Part shown: positions 33,441-46,700 of the stretch, piece by piece
How the letters are laid out: every line of letters starts with the position of its first letter
Numbering within the stretch: the stretch's first letter is position 1
DNA from: Athripsodes cinereus
Lineage: Eukaryota > Arthropoda > Insecta > Trichoptera > Leptoceridae
Direction: 5' to 3'
DNA: 64,000 nt
Assembly (NCBI GenBank): GCA_947579605.1
Contig: OX388307.1
Coordinates: forward strand, 29,303,237-29,367,236
The notes under the pieces: model-generated
The model's database searches: none
Told to the model about the DNA's origin: nothing
The model's input: only the letters and a program-made list of their open reading frames with translations
Position numbers and translations under genes: made by a program

Positions 33441-34500
33441 GAATGTGAGATCATAATATAAATAACATATACTTATATAAATACATACATACATACACAG
33501 ACACACAAATACACATTAAAAAATAATAACTCTCCGGCTTTTTGGAAATTAACTGATAGATATTAAATATAACTTACAATACAATTTCAAAAAATTAATT
33601 GTCATTAGCAGATTAACGTCTAAATTAAATATTTGATTAACGGTGTCCAGCGCTGTGTATACATAACTATTAAGAATAATACTAAGCATGATGAACTTTA
33701 ATAGGTTTCAGTAAACATATTATATATGTAGTACATAATATATTATTATTATCATATTATTTACATATACCAGAAGCAAGCAACACACTTGCATTAAATT
33801 CTCTGCAAACTCGGATAAACTTGCAATAGATGTGTTAACAATATTAATGTAATACAGATAATGACGTTTCAGTTTATTACCTACTTGAAAATAAGTTTAT
33901 CATTAATTTCACACTGTTGTCTTAAATATTTCACAAGAATAATATTCTTTAGGTTTGCTGGAAGACATACGCCTTTTGTAAAATTTATTTTTGACAATAA
34001 AGTGTTAATTATTTTTATTTATATTTTAATGTTTTGTTTAGGAACTTAGGTCAAGGTTCATAATAATAAAAAATAGTAAAAAAAATAGGTAAAATGAAAC
34101 ATCATCAATAGTTACATAAAATAAATAAATGATCATTAAATAACACTCCTGACTTTGTACGTACATTTTTCACTTTAGTCACATTTTTTTCACTAGTATC
34201 TATCGTAGAGTTTCATCTTCATTAATCGTATTACTTGCGTAAAATGACAGTAATATTATCTGTTGTAATTTGCTCTTATCGTCTTCAAGTTGTTCACTGG
34301 ATCTGTCCATAGTATACGAAGTATTATTCTATGTAACCACATCTCAAATGTTTCTAAGCGATTTAAAGCAAACTATTCGCTTTTTTTTTGTTTCATGAGA
34401 ATAAACGATGATGTATTCGATTTATCTGCTTGGAGAAATTACGTATACAAATATTTATACTGTGAAGAGTATAATGATTTGTGTTGATAGTTTAATGTAA
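33441..34500. other. No repeat or gene seen; upstream of the split gene
   Basis: AT-rich with CATA microsatellite-like runs near 33481-33497. This is where the promoter and 5' untranslated region of the gene at 34630 would lie. A TATATAAT at about 34499 is a weak TATA candidate, but the transcription start cannot be set. Confidence 0.35.
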
Positions 34501-34629
34501 ATATATAATTTGTATGTAATAGTTATATTGCTGTCTTGTGTGAAAAACAATAAAAGATCACCTGTTTGGTTTCACGAGTACGTGAATAATTACAAAATAT
34601 TAGTTTACCTTGGCTTTCTATACATAATA

Positions 34630-34700
34630 ATGGCAAGGATGCAGGTGCACATTTCATTATTCCTCCTGCATCTGGCAACACAGAATGCGGAAACGATGCG
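34630..34700 (+). other. Exon 1 (coding part): start codon and signal peptide
   Basis: Encodes MARMQVHISLFLLHLATQNA and then ETM plus two bases of the next codon. It ends CG before GTAAGT, a perfect donor. The leftover CG joins the A at 40495 to give Arg24, so the phase fits exon 2 exactly. The 5' untranslated part is not delimited. Confidence 0.72.
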
Positions 34701-37700
34701 GTAAGTTTTTGTGGAAAATTGCAATGAATTTTCCGCGGTAACGGTGATCCCCTGCCGAGGACATAATTCAATTTGGGAACTTTACGGATTAAAATGGCGC
34801 CATAATTTGGTTTTGTTCAACCCTACACCCCATGTATGTATGTGTGTGTGTGTTTATGTATGGTGCGGCGAACTAAGAGCAGACATAGAAACAGAACGAC
34901 ATTATTATATTTTATTTGTTATTTATCGCTGCGCTTTTTCTACGTTTCGCTATGAGATTCTCAGTGGTATTTTAAGAATTACGATGATAATACTCGTATA
35001 AACATTTGCATTGTAACTTAATCACTGTATCATAATTAACGGGACAGCGTAAGTTCTCTTATTTACATACAGGTATACCTGTTTATGATATATTTATTCA
35101 TATTTGATTAGTTTTTCTCTGTGCCAACAAAAAATTAAGACATCCAGGATAGGTGGAGAATCTCATCGCTGAATTAAGATGTAAAACGATTACCTTACAA
35201 GAGACTCAAAACTTACGGTAAGAGCGGGAGAACAGACTATCTTTGCATGGCGCTCTACTGCTATCATCAAATAATTTTAGGATTCCCTTTTCAAATTATT
35301 TTAGTATTTATGTTTATTCAACAATATTTTGTACCTATATTATCATCAATGATATGCTCGATAGTCTTTTTTTTTCATTTGAGAGATTTCGGGTTCTATT
35401 CTTCCCGACCCACTACAACTTCATGACACAAGAATAACGCTTAATATGAAGATGTTTGGGAGTGTATTTGAATTTATTACGAGCGCAGATTAATCTTCAA
35501 AAAAACAAGAAGGAAATCAGAGGCCTGAGTCAATAACACATTTTCACGTTACGTTTTCGTTCCGTTAGCGTTCAAATGCAGACGATGTTGCGCCGAAGTG
35601 TTAATTTTCGTAACTATTGTGTATCTTAGCAACGAAATTGACACTTGCTTGCAACTTCGTCTATACTCGAACGTTTACGGAACGAAAACGTAACGTGAAA
35701 ATGTGTTATTGACTCAGGCCTCTGGACTATAATAATTGAAGTAATCGATGCAAATGAATATCTTACCAATATTAGATGGCAAAACACAACAGTTCTCTAT
35801 ACCTGTATGTTAGAGAATATAACACTACACATTACTTTACATGTATGTACAATTGCTTTAGTTCAGATTCGAGTATTATTGTTAACATGTGACCATTGAA
35901 TTAGTGCAGTTAATACGTTTTTATGCATTAAAAGTATTTGGCTGCACCGGTGATCATTTTATTCAGATCTTCTCAACCAAAATCAAAGTCATACGCATGA
36001 CAATATCAACAACTTCGTTCTTTATTTAATTCTTTTTAAGTGGGTCTCAAGATGGAATCTGCTACGTCAGCCGGGTCTCCCGCCCTCTGACGTGGTAGGG
36101 TCGGAGATACCAACACTGGCATAGTGGTACTAGACTAGAGAGAGAGTTGAAATATAAATAAATTGTCACCTAAACGGATAAATGGACTCCTGAAATATCC
36201 GACAAATAAAGTTATTTCAACATAATTCTTTTTAAAATCAACGAAATATAGATAAAAAATATATACAATGATATGGGTATTGGTCAATTTACTGATGTGT
36301 CGTTTGTGATTATTTTAAGGGCAACAAATAGAATCCCTTTCAATGTTACAAAGGTTAACATTTGAATATGACGCCTACACATAAGATTTCAACACAGTAA
36401 TAATAATGCTATATTGGTATTATGTTATTATTTTAAATCTCATTTATTATTACAATCAAATATTTAACGATGCGAGGGATTACACAAATAATAATGATTC
36501 ATAATTATTATCACAAATTATGTTGCTAATTTATAATAATAATTATGAAATAATCCGGTAATAAACAGTAGCGTAATCCCTAATTGTCATGTTAATATTT
36601 TAAATCCTTAATCAATAATCCAATCATAGGTGTGTTACATTAACACTAGAGAAAATCATATTTAGCTCTGGTTTATTTAGCATAGCTAGTCAAAGGATAA
36701 AGTTATATTTTTAATATAATCCGTAACTTTTTGCGTATTTTCCATAATGCACTTAACTTTTTTTTTATAAATACACACTTTATTTAATAAATGAGTAGAC
36801 AATTGTTTCGTCTTTCGTCTTTTATAAAAAAGTTTAAAAAAGTTATATTATTATATAGTGTTGTTTTATGATAAATCAAGAATAATTTTTAGTCAGACAT
36901 TAAGTCAGAATAACGCTATTCTCTTTTTATTAATAACGTGTTAATTAAACGATATAAACGATTAATAATAGTTATTTGGTGATTGTAAGTACGGGTGAAA
37001 ATGCATTAATAATTTGAAAAATAACAGCACTGATATTAAATAATTCAACAGACTAAGCTTTTAAAAAACCTTGTAAAACGTGGTTAAAATAACTAAATAA
37101 CCATGTTTTATTTATTTTACGTGTTTTGTCTATGCTCGTATGCACGTAAAGTTTCAGAAAGTTTATAAAAATATTATTTTTACGTAGATTTAAAATAAAC
37201 AGTTTCCACGGTTTATGAATTAAAATTCATAGAACATTCTGTGTTGTTCAACCACAAAATGTACGTCAATACATTTCAATTACATATTGATTCTGTTTGC
37301 GGAGTTTTTTGCTTTCAATAGATTCTTTTTACTTTTTGTATAAATTCAAATAATAAAAGTTCACCGCGAATAAATAAAAATAAAATTAAATATGTTAACA
37401 TTTCCATTCATTTTGTATAATGGTAATCATTTGCCGGGTTATATAAAAATGAGTTTTCTGCAATTGAAATATTAAATTTATTTTCGAATTTGGAGTATTG
37501 TAACATATAATCATTATAGTACAGAATAATGACTATTTTTTTTTTTTCAAAAAACACAAATTTAGGCTCACTTTTTTTTTTTTTGCATTACATAGCTTTT
37601 ATAATTATTTATTACATAGTATTATGGATAAAATAATAGCACACTAACTGGATTACAACTCTCGTAATCTATATTACACTTTAGTACTCCTCTCTGTGCT

Positions 37701-40700
37701 TTTATAATAAGTTATTCAGAATAAGTGGTAACCTCATGAAAATTTCTATTAACACAATGGAAATTCCTATCAACTATCTTTTACTTTAAATTTAATATTA
37801 TTTATTTGAATTCCTGAAGAGAATAGCACTCTCACTCTTTTCTGCTAGATTTTGAGTGTTCTTTGATCAAATTAGAAAATATATTTGTAAACATTACTTA
37901 TAAAACATTTAACATATTTATTTTAGCAATTAGATGTGCCACCCATCCTATTTTATCGGCACGGAATAAACAACTTGTATGCTTATAACGTGTATGAAAT
38001 CTACTTATTGTTTTATTATATCAAGGTTCTATCTACACAGATAGTTATATATAAGATGGAACTTTGTTGAAGTAAGGTAGTCCTATTTTTGAGAAACGTC
38101 GTGATAGTATGAATGTGTTATGAATTTCAATATTATTATGTTAATAATTTGTAAGACAATTTGTTCAAACATTAGGTCTGCTGAGTTATTTGGATTATAG
38201 GACATACATTGGTAATACATACATATATTTCTATCTCTTTCCCCTTGTTCATTCATTTCACTCGATATAATAATATATTGTTGATTCACTCACCCTCCAG
38301 ACACTCTGTTCTGCTCTGCTCAGCCTCCCCATCGACTTAATTAAGTTCTCGTTATACTAGGAGATGCTTTAATTGTTAAAATAAACATCAATTTGTATTA
38401 AACGTTACAGTTAGACGTTATTCAGATGATGAATTGAAATTTGAAGATGAAGAATTAGAAATTTATTTAAGAACGTTGCTTGTGCTGGTTGGTATCAAGG
38501 ATGATGTTAGAATCTCGGACTTTTGATTCTACCAGCTGCTGATTTACTTCGCCTTCACGACACGAACATATTGAAAATGGCAATATTATATCTATATTCA
38601 TTATAAGAAACAAATAAACAAGGCGTACAAATATATTTTCACATACGTATACCGACACAGCCGTTCATTGTTATAGCATATTCAAGCTTTAGCTTTGTTT
38701 CCTAAACACAATCGTTTAAGTATATCACTGATAATCCATGTTGCACATGTGGGACAGGAGCTCAATATGCGGAACATATCCTTTGGGAATGTCCTTTGAT
38801 GATGAATGCAAGAGAGGAAATGATTCTGGGTATGACTGTTGACACTCCTCGACCCATCTGGTTTGGGGAAGTGTTTTTAAATGCCACAAACGCTTCACGC
38901 TTTAAGGCATTCGTGGATGTGTGGGTCTCAAGATGGGATCTGCTACGTCAGCCGGGTCCCCCGCCCACTGACGTGGTAGGATCGGAGATGCCAACACTGG
39001 CATTGTGGTATTAGACTAGAGAGAGTTCAAATATTAATAAATTGTCACCTAAACGGATAAATAGGAGTCCTTGGACTCCTGAAATATCCGAGAAATAAAG
39101 CTATTTCAACAATCGTTTAAGTATTTTATATGAAAACAATTTTAATCCTTCGTTTTTTTAACTTTCCGAAATATATTTTTTTAAAGACAACAAACATAGA
39201 CCTTTTGATAGAAAGCATAAAAAAATCTTGAAACCAGATAAACACGAATCTTACGACTCCTGAAAAATTATCGGTTTATTTGTATAAATACATCTATCAT
39301 TCATATTACATTATGTGAATTCAAAAAATGCGTTCACCGAGTGGTGATTTGTCAAATAATTATCTCCAATGTATTTCCCTTCATCTGAATAGCTTCTCAC
39401 ATCCCTTGGATAAGTTTCTTCCGAACCTTCTCAGGATATCTTGTTTGTTTAGGATTATTTAACAATAATATAATAATTATTTGTACCTCTTATTAATTAG
39501 GACTGACTAGCGTATTAATTGAATTAACTGTACGACATCCTCTTAACGAGTTATAATATGATTAGGTACATTATATCATATTAAGATACTGTGTAAACTT
39601 CTCATTTAATTCGCTTTATTATCCATTCTTTTGTTATCCTGTCTCTCTCTCTCTCTTTCTATCTTTTTTTATTTTTTTTTATTTTATTACACGAATAATT
39701 TACAAATCTTAAACATATTTTCATTGATGCTGCCCAACTAGGTATAACCTGTTCTAGGGCAAACATCTCACAAACATATCAATCATATTGAAACATATAC
39801 ACAATCACAAAAAGCATTCATCTCCTATATTAACACAATCACATTCATAACAAGAAAAACACTGCTGTAAACTGTCCATACATGAAACAACACACAAACA
39901 AACCATTTCTCCATATAAAACCAGAAAAAAACAACATATCCCTCAACCACACACATCCCTTTATTACCACATTTTCCACAAGTGAGATAGTTAATGAATC
40001 GACTCTGTGCAATGAGCATGGAAATTGTCCTCTTTGTACCATAAAGAATTTAAATGCATTCAGGATATTTGATGTACTTCTTTACCAAATCAATAATTTT
40101 GACTGTCTTAAGGGATGTTTTCTTAATATTCACATTATACACGACTCGCAGAAAAAATGAAGAGTAAAACATTGTAATTGATGCTTAATCACTAATAATA
40201 AGTTGTAAAAGAAATATGTTTATAAACTATTTCAGTCATGATTCACTCGGAATCGGATGCTTTGTACCAAAACGAACATAATGATTTTTTATATCATACC
40301 ACCCATCCTGAATGCCTTAATTTGGTGGCACAGTGAGGACAGTTGTGTGTTTATTACACATGGCTGATCAGCCGGTAACTCCACTTGTGAAGTATGCCAT
40401 GATGATGTTATAGTAGTAGTAATAAAAGGATTTTTTTGAGTATAAATATATTTTTAATTCTAATAATCTAACGGTTGATTTCCTTTCATTACAGAGATCT
40501 TTTCACCGGGCTTCGATGCATTCGGGAGTACACAAGGCGATGTATGAACGGAGAGCAGAGGGCGCATTTCAGCCGTCTGTACCGTGGGACTAGCTCAGCT
40601 GTGGAAGAACTGTGCACTGAGGGGAAGTATCAGGAGAGATTCTTACAACACGCCACATGTATGACCAAAGTGAAGCCGCAATATGAACAGTGTGCCAGTA

Positions 40701-43700
40701 CATATCAACAGGCGATTGCAGCGGTACACAATGATAAGAGCAATGAACATTCTGACGATAAAATCAAAACAGTTTGCTGGTGAGTGTAAAAATACTAACT
40801 TTTTTTTATTTTGATAATAATTTTTCAATAACTATTTTAATTTTTGCAAATTTTTATTATATTTATCTATATTTTCCAGAGGAAAGTCCATAAACTTAAC
40901 CTCGAACCCACTCTTGAATGAATAGTGAAAAAAAATCTCAATGTGACATGAAACGTGAAATATTCAAGCGTAATCCAGTGGATTAAATGCTTATAATGAA
41001 CATAATATCTAATTATCTACAGATCTGTTTCTATATGCCGCAATAATGAGGCATTCAGATTCTTTATTCTTGGGAGGCGTTTCATGTATCAAAATAATTT
41101 TAGATATTTTATGTCAAAGTTTACATATACCTATCTTTATTGACACAGAGACGCTCTGAATGGAGGAGGCTGGTTTCTGCCCTTTCCCGAGAGGAGCGTT
41201 GAGGGCGATGATGATGATCTTTAACAGAAAGCTCTTAAACTCTGGAAAAGAATGAGAAATCTCTTCTTTGAGTGATGAGAAACACAATTATTTTTTTTTT
41301 TTTTTTTTTTTTTTAAAGATATATCTGGGTTTGTTATAAACCCAAACCCAAATACAACCTTATACACCTTTCACACTAAGCTAAAAGCTTGTGCCGTGAA
41401 AGGGGAGTTTGCCGGCACCTGGGATCGAACCACGGACCCCTTGTTCTGAAGGCCGAGACTCTACCTCCAGGCTACCGACGAACCCATTATATTGATATAA
41501 TGAAAACAAAATTGTTTTTAGGTTTTACTATGATTTATTTGTTAAATAAGTTACCAGGTTTCGACCTATGAGATCATTGTCAAACTCAACAGTGACAGTT
41601 TGACAATGACCTCATAGGTCGAAACCTGGTAACTTATTTAACAAATAAATCATAGTAAAACCTAAAAACAATTTTGTTTTCATTATATCATCAATTGGAA
41701 TTATTAAATACATTCCAATATTGATGATAAGTGCTTTTGACATGCGGTTTCTTCAAGATAAGAATTACTTAATATGAAAAAAAGTGAAATCATTTCTTAT
41801 CAATGATTCTTTCATATTATGTTAAAAAAACTATATGATATTTTTAGGGTAATTATTTTACAAAAACATATTAATGTTCGTTATAAATGACCTTTGAATT
41901 GAATGTTTAGTTGTTCAACATTCAACAATGTCCATGAATTATTCTTTGACACGTAAAAGCTTGCCGATGTAAATTTACAAAATAAGCATGGATTTAAAAC
42001 AACCCTTAAGTATAGTTTTGTGCTCAAAATACATGAATTATTGTAGAGTATTAATTAAATTTTGTTACAAACAACTAAAAATAGCCAATATTTTCAACCC
42101 GGCTTTGCTCAATAAACAATAATCAAATTATGGAAAAAAGACATATTCATTATAAAGTTTTTTTTTATTTTACGTGTTGTCCATTTACACCATCAGGACA
42201 ACTTCTATAAGCTGATTAGTCAGCGAACTAACTGCATGCAATAAATATATGGTGTGTCCTTTCTGTGCCACAAAAATAAAATAATTAGAATTGATGGCAT
42301 ATTATTAAAGATAATCATTGTGGATTACGAATTGTCATACGAAAATGTCTTTACTCCCGATTGGTATTAAACATAAAAGCCAATAAACGAACAAAGTTAC
42401 AATATAATTGAACAATATAGTGTAGGTCCTTCAAACTTCTGTTCAATAGATATCACTTTTGCTACTGTTAAAACATGTACATAAGTGCCACCTTAATAAT
42501 TGGCTATGATAGATTTTTTTGTTTATGGTCACCTTTCCTGTAACATCTATACAAGCCATTGTAATCTATGTATCTCTCTCTGTCACTTCATTACTTCTGT
42601 GAATAAATTTCGTTTTCTCCGATTCTACGTGTGTTTTTAACTAAAATCCCCGATCACATTTCCCGAGATAGAAGCTGGCCTAATTCAACAGCTACATTGC
42701 TTTGCTGTTATCCTTACTTCTTTTCACTTTTCTTGGTTTTATGTTCCAGACACTTAGCACCTTTATAATAATCAGCCTTCAATTAATAACGTACATATCT
42801 CGTAAGGATGGGATATTGCCGATATACCTGTAATAATTATATGCAAACATACATACTAATGAATGAACTCGAATATTTATATCGCAGTTTCAGAAGAATG
42901 AATGTAAAGATTATTTACATTTTATTATTTCTGAGATGTCTTTACAAATCTCTGTCACTTTTCTAATCACTTATCTCAAACATAATTTAGTATCTACTAT
43001 CTTTCCTGTAGAATATCTATCTGTTTATATCAAAGCAAAACTACATTAAGACGCGAAACTTTATTTACAGTCTGACAGTTTTTTCAACAATTCACCCCAT
43101 TCAGAGGGTGGAATGGAATTGTTATAATTTAATTTCATTCAAACTCGACTTTCTCAGGTTACCGACTACCTCGATATTTTTTTTTTTTATTATTCATTTT
43201 TTACAGTACATTGATCACAATATATACAATTTTATGGATAAATGCATTCAAATTGGACACAATCAATATTCAGGGGGCGAATTTTTCGCAAAGGCGCGAT
43301 TGCTTCCAACTGAGGCAAATAGTTACTTCTTTTATGTTTCTTAACATGACATTATCAACTACTTTTATATACTTTTTCTAAATAATATTTTTGCACCTGC
43401 TGTTTACTGCTACTAAATAATATATATACCCTTCCATTTTATGAATATATGTATATATATTTTTTCTGTCTTTTAAACTTGTATTAGTGTTTATATTCTT
43501 TTATCTGATTGTTTATACCAGTACTTACCTATTAGAAATTGATTGGTAGTACATATGTTATTTCTTTTTTTTCTTTTTGTATACCTATTGTTTTTCTCTT
43601 TATGCATTATTTCTCTTGACTGTTCCTTTTTATTTGTATTATTTCTAAAGGCTGATACAGCCGTTTATTATGTAAAATAAATAAATTACTGTCAAAAATG

Positions 43701-46700
43701 ATCATGGGTCATTGTTACTTTCTATCGCTTTAGTTTTTTTAATAATTAAAGGACACAAAATTTAAATGGCGTTGTTGTGCTTTAAAAAAAATTGACATCC
43801 TTTTTTTAACTATGGATATCACAATATGTCATCAAAAGAGTATAATTATGATACTAAAATACTTTGTTCATAAGTGTCCCCAAAATTTACCATGGCATAG
43901 TTTCGCTCCGGCATACAGAGTTATGCACTGCTGTGAAAACATTTATCACGTCCACGTCATTTGTTTTATGTGCTTAATATTTCAAAAAATGGGGGAATAA
44001 AAGCATAGATACCTTAAAATATTGTATTATTTGCAAAATTTTATTTTTTCAAACCCTATCATAAATAATATTATTTTTAACGCGAAAACTTATTTGAAAA
44101 CGTCGGACGACTAATGTAATGCAATTTGTTAAGGAAATGGGAATAATTTTTATCGTCTTATTTTATCGACAATTTCCATGTTTATAGAAAATTACGTAGG
44201 AAATTGTTTAAAATCATTTTCAGCCGTACTCACAAAAAATGCATGTTTATCCCTGGCTTGTTAGTCATGCTTAGATTGAGAATAAATTTATTCTTGATTA
44301 AATATATACCTTACTGCAAAACACTTTGTTCTACGACACACCTCTTCAAAACCGATAATAGTTTTTTTTTAACATATTAAAATTTTTTGATATAACGGCT
44401 ATTATTCTTTATTTAAATTTTATAATTTTTTTTTATAACCTGGAAATAATTTAATCAGACATAAAATTGGACTATTGATAATCCATATGGAAAACATGCC
44501 AGTTAGTCAGACATAATAGATGGAATAGCAGTAGTTATTCCGTGATATTGAGTTCGGGTGTTTGTGTTATTAATTCGTAAGAAATAGGCAGTCCTGATAC
44601 AATATAATAAAATACAGTGAATTTAGAGGCACGCTCCATGGTATTACATACTCTACAATCATATTTCTGTAATAACATGTATGTAATGCACTACTTAGAA
44701 CTAACATTTGTTAAAAACATGTACAATATCTTGAACCTGGGTATTAATAAATTCCAATATTAAACTTGTATTAAATTTTGAGCCTACTATTATTAATTTT
44801 TTTTGAAGCTAGCCTTTTATTATTACCTGCGATTCCGAAAACTGTTTTACTATATGTGTACTTACTTTATGACTGTTGTATTTTCACGTCATTAAGTTCT
44901 ACTGTTAGATGATCAAAAAGTATTTATTGTCGGTGCTTTTATAGCAGTGTTATAGAGTGGGGTAAACTTATCATAAAAATCATATCAAAACATAATAATA
45001 ACTAAAAAAAACATATAAAAACTACTTGGAGTATTAGTTAAATTTGTACAATACTGTAATGAATGTTTACGTACCTGCCAATTCCCACTTATGTGAGTTT
45101 AATGCGTGAGTAATTTAGAGGGCAATTTGGAAATTATTATTTCTTGTATCAAATTATAATATCAACATAGAAATAGTCATTTGAAAAAAAGGAATAAGTT
45201 TTTACATTAATAATAGTAACATTGGAGTTAGGTTTCTCTACTAGAATTAAGCTCGTAAAGTTTTATTGTGGTACTGTAATCTGTAATCACTTGAGTATAA
45301 TCACTAATCAGCCAACCCATCTGTGGCTACTCCACCCCCTGCTCCTAGTCGCTGTTGTAATAACACTGCCAAAAGTCTCAACCCCGAGACGGCGGCTTCA
45401 CTCATTTCCTAATGCCGTTACAACACATACCTACAACTCTAGCCGTAATAATATCACCAGGAATAGAACTTGTACTTACACATTTACAAATGACATAATT
45501 TCCTTAAAATTTCTTCCCAAATGCGCTTTCTAATTGGTTCCTATGATATGCATGGAACAAGTTTCAAATCATATCAACTATAAAAGTTAAATCAACTTTG
45601 AGGTGGTTGGTAGTCTCGGTCTTTCAGTAAAGAGATCTTGAGTTCGAGTCCACCCAGTCCCGACCTAGTTCACATTCATGATACAAGCGTTGTTTACTTT
45701 GAGGGTACCTGGATTATACTTAGGTTTATTTGGAATTCAGGTTTATCTTTTTTTTGAAAAATCACAGATTAAGTATCTACCTAATAAATGTAGGTTTCCA
45801 TACCGTTAAACAAATTCAACATTCGATCATATAGACACTTTGATTATTCTGCGGTAATCATTTCCTAAAGAGGCTATTGGATTCCGTAATGGGCGCAGGG
45901 GTGTGATTGCGAGAGTTGGGGTCGTAACCGGTAGGGGTCTGACTGATGTAGCGTCGGCCCTGACGTTACCGCTAAATGGAGGTCATATATTATACTAGTA
46001 CCTCACACTCCGCTCTCTCCTTCTCCTCCTGGACACAGACACACGGACACATAGGGATGATAAATTAGATATTAATCGGACAATTAAAAATTACCATTGT
46101 CCCAAGTGGGTTATATTTTATCGACACACATACATCATTGTGATTAAATTTTACATCACTAATACAAATCATTTTCTACTCTAATATTCATCATGGATAA
46201 TTTATGAGTTTAAAGTGATGAGGAAATTATTTTTTTGTATACGAGATATAAGAGTTTGAGTAGCTACTACATTTGTATTTTACAATATAAATTGTTAACC
46301 ATATGCTTTTTAAACTAACTCTTACCAAAAATTTATATTCCTCATGTTTTTTTTTTGATATATGATAATATTAATATTGATAAAACATACGAAAATTGGA
46401 CAATTCAGTCATGTAAAATCCGACAAAAGATACAAAAGTAAGATTTTTATTTTGATTTCTAATAATAATACAGAAGTTGAATGTTTTTAGAATCAATCAT
46501 TGTATATTAAATCAAACTGTATAGTATTAAGAGAATCTAATACAATCACAGCCATCGTAATATGTAGATACAATATGATACATAAATTTACATAATATCT
46601 CATGTGTAGGATGTGTCCTACAATTTGATGTAGTATTGCCGCAGGTACGAAGTTATGACACAAGTTATACCGTAGGTATGTAGTCCTACTATTTGACATA

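Larger units (their letters stand above)
34701..40494 (+). other. Intron 1 (about 5.8 kb)
   Basis: Donor GTAAGT, acceptor TTTCCTTTCATTACAG. It contains SINE-B and SINE-C pieces, the 207-bp MITE, two LINE ends with target duplications and a 107-bp hairpin MITE. A SINE-B copy ends only about 80 bp before the acceptor. Confidence 0.7.

Noticed and set aside
45222..45533. 103-residue open frame with a less AT-rich middle, as a possible exon of the split gene
   Set aside because: It lies between exons 2 and 3, which already join in phase 2 with a CC pair at the junction. No acceptor and donor with matching phase were evident and no motif was recognised.
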